Part shown: one piece after another, positions 6,559-13,392 of the stretch
How the letters are laid out: each line of letters starts with the position of its first letter
Numbering within the stretch: position 1 is the stretch's first letter
Virus record (IMG/VR): IMGVR_UViG_3300045922_001133
Span: 1-64,000 of that record
DNA length: 64,000 nt
Strand: one strand, 5' to 3'
Origin: a virus
Position numbers and translations under genes: made by a program
Notes under the pieces: generated by a model
What the model was told of the DNA's origin: nothing
Database searches by the model: none
What the model saw: only the letters and a program-made list of their open reading frames with translations

Positions 6559-9500
6559 TCAGATGACGAGGGTGAGGCGGATGTAGTTGCAGGGGTACGG
6601 GACATCGAGCGTGACGTCGATGAGCACCGTGTCCGGCGCGTTCTCGTCCTGCACGATGTTGTTCATGTTCGCGCCGATGAGGACGCCGATGTCGGTCAGG
6701 AACTGGAGCAGGCCCTGAACGACGTGCCCGAGGCTGTCGAGGAAGCCCTGGGTGATGTTGAACCGTCCGATGTAGTTCTTCAGGCCGCTGCGCATGAACT
6801 TCGCGGTGAAGTCCACGACTTTCACGACCGAGTCCGTGCGGGTCTCGATCGAGGTCATGTCCGTCGTCAGCGCCATGCGTGACGTGAGGGGTGCGCCCTC
6901 GACGTCCTGCACGACGATGTAGTTGCCGCCGGCCGCGATGATGTTGAGCTGCTTCTCGGTGAAGTAGCCGTTCGAGCCGATGACCTTCGTGAACCCCGTC
7001 ATCGGGAAGTTCGTGAAGGACTGCTGCGGCGGCTGCTGACCGATCATGCCCGCGATGGCCGCGCACAGGTAGAAGCCGTCGACCTCCTGCTCGATACCGC
7101 CGATGGTCGCCGCCGCCTTGTCCGGGACGATCGACCAGAAGCGGCGGTTCAGGAAGGACTGGCCGAGATCCTGGTAGGTCTCCGCGATGCCCTGCTTGTC
7201 GAGGGTGCCGTCGGGCTGTGCGAGCGATGCTCCGCGGACGCGCACCGCGAACGGCTCATTGATGAGCGCGCTCGGGAGGGGCGGGTCGTTGAAGTCGGTC
7301 GTCGCGTAGAACCCGTCGTCGTTCTCGCCCGCGGCGAAGGTCGTCCGGATGGTGACCTGGCTGCCGGAGATGGAGGCGATGGAATACCGCTTGTTGTCCG
7401 ACGCGATGTCGATGAAGAGGCCCGAGGAGACGGGGATCGTCCCGACCGGGTTGATGCCGGCCGAGAGGACGAGCGCCGGGAGGTTCACGATGCCGGTGTC
7501 GAACACCGTGCCGCTCGAGCCGATCGTGTTGCCGCTGAGGCCCGACGCGACGAGCGTGTCGAGCTTCTTCGTGGGGGCGGAGAAGTTGAAGAGGCAGATG
7601 CGCTCTCCCTTCGCCGCCGGCGCGCTCATCGCGGTCACGTGGGTGTTGAATACCTGCGCGACCGCCTCGTCGTGGGTGAGCGGCGCGATCGCGTAGACCT
7701 CGTACGCCTCGAGGAACTCGGCGGCGCGGGTGAAGGCTTCGACCGTGCCGAACGGGGCGTCGGCGCTGATGGCGTCGACGCCGATGCCCTGGACCTGGCA
7801 GCCCGGCGCATTCTGGAGCGCGAACTGGAGGCCGAGCGCCAGCGGGTTGTTCACGTTCACCGGCGCGAGAAGGCTCTCGAGCTGGCTCGTGTTGTCGAGC
7901 TTCAGCAGGTTCGGATTCCGCGCGCGCGGCGAGACGTCCTGGCGGACCGCGCGGTACGACAGGTAGATCGGCGCCTTGCCCTCGAGCGGGTTGCCGATCG
8001 TGTCGCGGAGGAGGTCGTGCTTGAGCTGCGGGTCACCCTGGAGGTCGACCACGAGCTCGGGGTTCGGCCGCCCGCTGTTGCCCGGCGAGAGGTTCTTGGC
8101 GACCATCGTGAACTTGTCGCCGAGCGCGCTCGTGATCGGGATCTGCTTGTCGAGGCGGATGCGCGCGTTGTTGCCCCCGGGGGCGACCTGCGTGATGCGC
8201 CCGACGAGCGAGCCGTCGACGTAGAAGTCGTCGCCCGACGCCGGCGGGAACCCGCCGCCGTTGAAGCGGAAGAACTCCCCGCGCTGGTTCACGTCGAAGC
8301 CGAGGAGGAAGGCCGCCTCGTTCGAGCTCGCGGCAACCACCCGGACGTACGCCTTCTGGCCCACCGCCGCGGTGCCATTGAGACGGATGCGGAGCGCGCC
8401 GGAGACGACCTCCGCGGTGCCGTTCGCGCCGAGGGTGGTGTTGAGGGAGGTCGCAACGTCGCTCGCCGTGCTGCCCCCGGTGAGGCCGGAGAAGGTGTGC
8501 TCGACGATCGTCCCGTTGAGGTCGACCCGGAGCTTCTTCGTGTTGAGCGCGGTGAAGTCCGGTGCGATGTCCGCGAGAAGCCGCTGCCCCGTGACGCTCG
8601 GCACGAGGCCGAGGACCGGGAGAGCGGTGCCCTCGATGATCTTGAACGTGCTCTCCTCGCCGAGGATGTTGGAGGTGAGCACGAGCTGCTGGTTGCCGTT
8701 CGCCGTCGCCGTGAGCTGCCCGCCCCAGAACGCGTTGAGCTGGTCGAGGATCGCCGCCTGGTTCGCCGGCGCGTCGAAGACGAGGGTCTGCGGCTCGCGA
8801 CCGTTGACGCTCATCTTCAGGGTCAGGCCGTCGAGGTCGCCCGGGAGGGTGAGGCTCGAGAGGTCGACGAGGCCGGTCACGACCGCCGCCGTGCCCGGCG
8901 CCGTGAGGTTGTAGCCGGTGAGCTCGACGAGCGGGGAGACCGCGTCGCCGTTGCCGTCGTCCACGACCTTGATGCCGCTAGCGCCGCTCGCGGTGTTGTT
9001 CGGCGCGGCGAAGCCGAGCGGGGTGACCGCGGTGCCACCGATGATCTCCACCTTCGAGGAGGCGCCCTGCGTCTTCGACGTGATGCGGAGACCCGTGGAG
9101 ATGGAGCCGTAGACGCCGCCGAGCGCGTCGTTGAACTGCTGGACGAGCTCGTTTGCGGACTGCGGCTTGCCGAAGGTGACCGTGATCGGAGCGCCGCCGT
9201 CGAGCTTCACGAGGAGGGTCTTGTCGTCGACCGCGCCCGCGCCGTTGAGCGTGAGCCCGCCGATGCCGAGCGCGGCGTTCGCCGTGCCCGCGCCGACCGA
9301 GATGACGTCGCCGACCGCGCCCGTGATCCGGAGGTTCGTCGCGTTGATCGACGCCGTGACGCCGGGCCACGTCGATTCGATCGCCGCGAGGAGCGCCGCC
9401 TGGTTGGCCGCGTTCGTCGTGCCGTCCAGAGTGAGCGTCGTCGAGATGCCGTTCCGGACGAGGATGATCGTGAGGCCGTCGAGTGTTCCGCCGCCGCCGT

Positions 9501-10296
9501 AGAGCGCGCTATCGGTCGCATCGGTGTTGCCGGTGAAGAAGGCAGCCGTCGCGTAGGTGAGGCCCGCGAGCGCGACCGCGCCCGTGAGCTGCGCGGCCGT
9601 CCCATTCCCACCGCGGCGGAGGTAGCTCTGCGTGCGCGAGAGCTCGACGAGGTTCGTTCCCGAGCCCATCCCGAGGAAGACGCGGATGGAGGAGGCCTCG
9701 ATCGCGAGCTCGCTGAGGTTGCCCCGCGGGTCGGGGAAGGACGCCTGCGGGACCTTGAGGAAGTCCTGGTCGTAGGCGGTCGAGCCGACGAAGACGTAGC
9801 CAGCGACGAAGCCGAACGCCGCGAGGACCGACGGCGAGGTGGCCGGGCGGACTTCGATCGTCTGGAACTCGCCGACGCCGACGCTCTTGATGCGAAAGCC
9901 GTCGCCGACGACCTCGGCCGTCGCCTCGGTGACACCCTGCGCGAGGAAGGCGGCGAGGATTTGCTCGACCACCGCCGCCGGCGTGAGCGTCGCGCCGTCG
10001 AAGGTGACGGTGACGTCGGGGCCGTTGTTGATGGAGAGCACCAGGTCGTCGCCGTCGATCCCGGCGTACTGCGCCGGGTTCCCCGTGGCGTCCGCCGCGT
10101 GAAGAATCGCCGGGAGCGAGATGAGAGCGTCCGTGTTGATCTGGTTCCCGCCGCCGTCTGCCGGAACCAGAACGTCCACGATCTGCTTGCACACGCCCAC
10201 GACGCAAGGCACCAGGGTGGGCGTCACCACGGTCGGCGACGTCGACCGGAAAACCTGAATGACCTCGACTCCGGGACGCGGAAGTTCAGCCGCCAT
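6559..10296 (-). CDS. Tail sheath protein with five internal repeat domains, 1245 aa
   Basis: This is the contractile sheath that surrounds the tail tube. The N-terminus (RPGVEVIQVFRSTSPTVV) and the C-terminal domain ending in VPYPCNYIRLTLVI are typical of phage and T6SS-like sheath proteins, whose conserved C-terminal part forms the handshake interactions. A T4-type sheath has about 660 residues; this one has 1245. The excess comes from five related segments at about residues 84-168, 272-346, 360-430, 489-566 and 587-668, each running from an NG/DG turn with VTF or LVF to an LRI.S strand and a final LGF-type end. The start at 10296 has an AAGGAG site. Confidence 0.9.
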   Translation of the reverse strand: MAAELPRPGVEVIQVFRSTSPTVVTPTLVPCVVGVCKQIVDVLVPADGGGNQINTDALISLPAILHAADATGNPAQYAGIDGDDLVLSINNGPDVTVTFDGATLTPAAVVEQILAAFLAQGVTEATAEVVGDGFRIKSVGVGEFQTIEVRPATSPSVLAAFGFVAGYVFVGSTAYDQDFLKVPQASFPDPRGNLSELAIEASSIRVFLGMGSGTNLVELSRTQSYLRRGGNGTAAQLTGAVALAGLTYATAAFFTGNTDATDSALYGGGGTLDGLTIILVRNGISTTLTLDGTTNAANQAALLAAIESTWPGVTASINATNLRITGAVGDVISVGAGTANAALGIGGLTLNGAGAVDDKTLLVKLDGGAPITVTFGKPQSANELVQQFNDALGGVYGSISTGLRITSKTQGASSKVEIIGGTAVTPLGFAAPNNTASGASGIKVVDDGNGDAVSPLVELTGYNLTAPGTAAVVTGLVDLSSLTLPGDLDGLTLKMSVNGREPQTLVFDAPANQAAILDQLNAFWGGQLTATANGNQQLVLTSNILGEESTFKIIEGTALPVLGLVPSVTGQRLLADIAPDFTALNTKKLRVDLNGTIVEHTFSGLTGGSTASDVATSLNTTLGANGTAEVVSGALRIRLNGTAAVGQKAYVRVVAASSNEAAFLLGFDVNQRGEFFRFNGGGFPPASGDDFYVDGSLVGRITQVAPGGNNARIRLDKQIPITSALGDKFTMVAKNLSPGNSGRPNPELVVDLQGDPQLKHDLLRDTIGNPLEGKAPIYLSYRAVRQDVSPRARNPNLLKLDNTSQLESLLAPVNVNNPLALGLQFALQNAPGCQVQGIGVDAISADAPFGTVEAFTRAAEFLEAYEVYAIAPLTHDEAVAQVFNTHVTAMSAPAAKGERICLFNFSAPTKKLDTLVASGLSGNTIGSSGTVFDTGIVNLPALVLSAGINPVGTIPVSSGLFIDIASDNKRYSIASISGSQVTIRTTFAAGENDDGFYATTDFNDPPLPSALINEPFAVRVRGASLAQPDGTLDKQGIAETYQDLGQSFLNRRFWSIVPDKAAATIGGIEQEVDGFYLCAAIAGMIGQQPPQQSFTNFPMTGFTKVIGSNGYFTEKQLNIIAAGGNYIVVQDVEGAPLTSRMALTTDMTSIETRTDSVVKVVDFTAKFMRSGLKNYIGRFNITQGFLDSLGHVVQGLLQFLTDIGVLIGANMNNIVQDENAPDTVLIDVTLDVPYPCNYIRLTLVI

Positions 10297-10316
10297 CTGC
10301 TAGCTCCTTTTTCACT

Positions 10317-11201
10317 TCACACCTTGAACGATGTACTCGTGACGGCCGTAACCGGCGCATCCGATTGTTCCACGGTGCCCCTTTGAATGGGAAGTACGCG
10401 TCCCCCCATCGAGGGAGGACGAAGCCCCGCGCGATACGGATGTGCGGGCCGAATTACAACCTGCTTCGCGGGATTCAGCGGGTGCGGCACCTTGTGTTCT
10501 TCCACCCCCGGAGCAGAAGTATCGACCTTGTGGCCGGTGACCGGGCCCTTGGAGAGAAAGGTCATGCCGCGCGCGCGAAGCGTGAAGCCGATCTGATCGA
10601 CGATCTCCTTGTTGAGTGGAGTGAAGACCGACGTCCGATGGAACTGGAAGGGCAGCGACGCGGTCGTGGCGTACCACTCATCAGCGCTGTCCGCGACCAC
10701 GAGCGAGCCCGCGGGCGACGGCGCGCCGACGACGAACTGCCGACCGATCTCGAAGAAGCCCGCCTTCATGAGCATCTCGCGGTGCATCCAGAGCTGCTCG
10801 GCGATGAGCCACGCGAGGTCTTCGCTCTCGACGTCGATGCGAGAGCAGACGTTCACGTTCATGATGCCGGAAATGAGGACCGACTTCTTCTTCTGCCCGG
10901 TCTCGAACTTGTAGTCGAGGAGGTCGTCGTGCCCGAGCGTATTCGACTGCACCGGGCCACGAGTGAAGTTCACCGCCGGGCGCTTGCCGACGACGTCGCC
11001 GTGGATGACGTTCTCGTCGGTGATGTAGATCTCCGTCTCATGCGGTACGGGGTGCCACCGATACGAGCCGGCGGGCGCGGCGGAGAAGAGCCCCTGGACG
11101 AAAGAGACGTATAGCGTGCGGACCTGACGAAGCGCGTGCGCCCGCCAGTCGTCCTGCGGGAAGTCACCCTCCGCGCGCGTCGTCTGAATCTTCGAGGACA
11201 T
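10317..11201 (-). CDS. Probable tail-completion/terminator or neck protein, 294 aa
   Basis: It is encoded immediately upstream of the tail sheath. A central region with kPAVNFTRGPVQSNTLG, a segment about SVLISGIMNVNVCSRIDVES and an amphipathic helix DLAWLIAEQLWMHREMLM resembles the layout of tail-terminator proteins, which cap the tube before head joining. The C-terminal third is a basic, proline-rich extension (PHPLNPAKQVVIRPAHPYR). Position and layout make a tail-completion role reasonable, but I see no single diagnostic motif. The start overlaps the preceding gene by 38 bases. Confidence 0.55.
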   Translation of the reverse strand: MSSKIQTTRAEGDFPQDDWRAHALRQVRTLYVSFVQGLFSAAPAGSYRWHPVPHETEIYITDENVIHGDVVGKRPAVNFTRGPVQSNTLGHDDLLDYKFETGQKKKSVLISGIMNVNVCSRIDVESEDLAWLIAEQLWMHREMLMKAGFFEIGRQFVVGAPSPAGSLVVADSADEWYATTASLPFQFHRTSVFTPLNKEIVDQIGFTLRARGMTFLSKGPVTGHKVDTSAPGVEEHKVPHPLNPAKQVVIRPAHPYRAGLRPPSMGGRVLPIQRGTVEQSDAPVTAVTSTSFKV

Positions 11202-11472
11202 CCCGTATTGCCTTCTGCTCCCGGGCCTTGTGCATAGCGTACGCGATGCCTGCGCCCGTACCCAACAGGGGCGCCGCGAGGAGGAGGTAGTTCTTCGGGA
11301 TGCTCTTGCCGGTGAGGCTGTTGTACGCCTTGTTCGCGAGGTACCCCGCGCCCATACCCGCAGCGGTGCCGGCGCCGTACGCCAGGGCGCCGCCTCCGAT
11401 GATCTTCCCGAGCTCGAGGTACTTCTTCGCGTCGGCGATCTTGAGCAGCTCTTCGGCGAATCCGGGGTACAT
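11164..11472 (-). CDS. Small membrane-like Gly/Ala-rich protein, about 102 aa
   Basis: The ATG at 11472 overlaps the stop of the upstream gene (TGATG); an in-frame GTG lies one codon earlier. It begins MYPGFAEELLKIADAKKYLE, a short helix also seen in varied form in other proteins of this block. Two hydrophobic segments follow: a Gly-zipper-like one (IIGGGALAYGAGTAAGMGAG) and YLLLAAPLLGTGAGIAYAM. The C-terminus is charged. Holins are small two-helix membrane proteins, but location in the middle of the virion operon and the shared N-terminal helix favour a virion-associated membrane protein. Confidence 0.6.
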   Translation of the reverse strand: MYPGFAEELLKIADAKKYLELGKIIGGGALAYGAGTAAGMGAGYLANKAYNSLTGKSIPKNYLLLAAPLLGTGAGIAYAMHKAREQKAIRDVLEDSDDARGG

Positions 11473-12374
11473 CACTTCACCCCCGGGTCGGTGTACGTCG
11501 TGCCGTAGAGGGAGAAGATCTTCGGGATCTCCTCGTCCTCGAAGTTCGAGAGGTTGTGCGGGTTGGTGAAGTTCCGCGCCGGCGAGAGCCAGAGGTCCTT
11601 GAGCGCTTCACCCATGTTGAGCGGGATGTTGTACTCGACGTCGCTCTGAGGAATGCGATGGAGCTGGAGCTCGTAGTGAACCGGCGACCGGACCTGCTCG
11701 GTCTGGTTCACCGCGACGACGCGCCAACGGATGTTCTCCGCTTCGATGAGGAGGTCGCGCGGCTTCACGTTGCCGATGTTCACGATGCGCGCGCTCGTGT
11801 TGAGCTGCTGCGTCGTACCGACCTGCGTGACGATTTCCCTCTTCGTGTCCTGCGCATCAATCTGCGCGAAGACCTCGATCGGGTGGAGGTAGCCGCGGGT
11901 GAAGCCCGTGTCAAAGCAGAGCGTGCATCCCGAGCGCGTACGCTTCTGCAGCGTCTGGTGCCAGCAAGTGCAGCGCTGTCCGAACGTGCGGACGGGAAGA
12001 AGCCAGCAGCGACGCCCAGTGAACTCGCGAAAGAGGAGCGCCATGTGCCGGCGTAGCTCCTTCGCGATGAGGTCGGCTTCCGCCTCCTGCAGCACAGGGC
12101 CGTAGTCCTTGAAGTCACCGCTCGGAACATGGGTGACGCGGACGACGTAGTGAAGCGCCCGGAACGCGTTGAACGGCTTCGTGAAGCGATCGTAGAAGAT
12201 GAAGCGGTCCTGAAAGGGCGACGAGAGCTTGTCCCAAGGGCCCGCCGCGGACTCCGAACGCAAGATCTCGAACTGGTAGTCGAGGACATCCTCCGCGGTG
12301 TCCTTGATCTGCCAGGTGATCTCGGTGAAGTCGACGTCGAGCGACCTCACCTTGATGCGCGAGACCTCCAACAT
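11472..12374 (-). CDS. Virion neck/connector protein with FN3-like N-terminus and zinc-ribbon motif, 300 aa
   Basis: Residues 1-95 show the alternating pattern and YVVRVTHVPSGDFKD ending typical of a fibronectin type III-like fold. Residues 133-162 contain CTC, then SGCTLCFDTGFTRGY, so C135/C137 and C150/C153 can bind zinc; a C..CxGTGxxGGYxxP pattern is known in proteins of large-phage neck regions. The rest is beta-rich and ends with NFTNPHNLSNFEDEEIPK. It sits between scaffold-like and tail-completion genes with start/stop overlaps on both sides. A head-tail connector role is inferred. Confidence 0.6.
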   Translation of the reverse strand: MLEVSRIKVRSLDVDFTEITWQIKDTAEDVLDYQFEILRSESAAGPWDKLSSPFQDRFIFYDRFTKPFNAFRALHYVVRVTHVPSGDFKDYGPVLQEAEADLIAKELRRHMALLFREFTGRRCWLLPVRTFGQRCTCWHQTLQKRTRSGCTLCFDTGFTRGYLHPIEVFAQIDAQDTKREIVTQVGTTQQLNTSARIVNIGNVKPRDLLIEAENIRWRVVAVNQTEQVRSPVHYELQLHRIPQSDVEYNIPLNMGEALKDLWLSPARNFTNPHNLSNFEDEEIPKIFSLYGTTYTDPGVK

Positions 12375-13390
12375 CAGACCTCGAGGGCCCGCGCCGCGTT
12401 GTAGAACCGGGCCGCCGCCTTCATGCGCTGAACGTTGTTCTTCCCCGGGAGCACGCGCCCGCGAGCCGCGTCGAGGCGATCGAGCGCGCGCATCGCGTGC
12501 GCCCGGAGCGGAGCGTTCTCGGGGAGCGGCGGCTTCGGCATGACGGAGTACTGCGTCGGGTTCTCGGCCTTCCCGATCGCGCCGCGCGCCCTGTCCGCAA
12601 GGCTCTTCACGTAGCTGGCGGTGGCATCGGTGAAGCTCTTGCCGCGCGGGCCCGACATCCGCATCCCGATACCTTTCGCGGCGGCGCCGGCCCCGGCGCC
12701 GAGACCTGCGCCCACGAGCGCACCGCCGAGACGGTTGTCCTTGCCACCGGCGAGCGCGCCGACACCCGCGCCGATGCCGGCGCCGACGAGCTTCGGGTTC
12801 GCCTTCGCGATCGAGAGCGCGGCGTTCAGCATGTTCGAGCCGAGCTTGTCCATGAGGTCGGACAGGTGGACGCCCTGCCGCGCGAGCGCGAGCCCCTTGC
12901 CCGCCTTGGCGAAGGAGAGCTTCTGCGGCTCGGCGTCAGGCCCGGCGTCGCCAGGCGCGCCGGCACCTTGGGCCTCGTCGTTCGGGACAACCGCCATCGG
13001 CTGCTCGGGACCTTTCGTCGGCGCCACAGAGCCGTCGCGCTGCGCCGCGACGAGGTCGAGGTCGAGCATCTTCTTCTGGAGGCGGATCTGGTCGCGCGCC
13101 CGGTAGATCGCGTCGCTCTGCTCGTGCGGCGCGGTCTGGGCGACCTCCAACTCGAGCTCAGCCTTCTCGAGCGCGAGCGCCTGGTCGAAGAGGGGCGTGC
13201 CCTTGTACTTCTCGAGCCAGGTCCGGCCTTCTTCGTCGGGCGAGCACTCGGCGAACGATAGCTTCACCTCCCCGGACGCGAGCTTGCGGAGGTCCTCCTC
13301 CGGCAGCGTGGAGAGGACGTTCGCGAGCTTCACACTCTCCGACTGACGGAGCTCGTGGTCGTAGGCAACGGTGAGAAAGGTATCGAGCAT
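12374..13390 (-). CDS. Virion-cluster protein with Gly-zipper membrane-like region, 338 aa
   Basis: I place the start at 13390 because the CGAGG site is correctly spaced for it and not for the ATG six bases upstream. The N-terminal part is helical and acidic and includes SVKLANVLSTLPEEDLRKLA. After an Ala/Gly/Pro linker near residue 145, residues about 200-245 form a strongly glycine-patterned hydrophobic stretch (LVGAGIGAGVGALAGGK then LVGAGLGAGAGAAAK). The C-terminus is basic. Three or more proteins in this operon share this Gly-zipper design. A virion-internal or membrane-interacting protein is possible; no family is recognised. Confidence 0.65.
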   Translation of the reverse strand: MLDTFLTVAYDHELRQSESVKLANVLSTLPEEDLRKLASGEVKLSFAECSPDEEGRTWLEKYKGTPLFDQALALEKAELELEVAQTAPHEQSDAIYRARDQIRLQKKMLDLDLVAAQRDGSVAPTKGPEQPMAVVPNDEAQGAGAPGDAGPDAEPQKLSFAKAGKGLALARQGVHLSDLMDKLGSNMLNAALSIAKANPKLVGAGIGAGVGALAGGKDNRLGGALVGAGLGAGAGAAAKGIGMRMSGPRGKSFTDATASYVKSLADRARGAIGKAENPTQYSVMPKPPLPENAPLRAHAMRALDRLDAARGRVLPGKNNVQRMKAAARFYNAARALEV

Positions 13391-13392
13391 GG

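Noticed and set aside
7639-10386. A 915-codon open frame on the plus strand, antisense to the tail sheath
   Set aside because: Its product is Arg/Val/Glu-rich low-complexity sequence of the kind produced opposite a high-GC gene; no ribosome site or domain is seen, and the sheath on the other strand is certain.
11164-11472. Possible holin
   Set aside because: Two hydrophobic segments fit, but the gene is embedded between neck and tail genes with start/stop overlaps and is distant from the endolysin; a virion role fits better.
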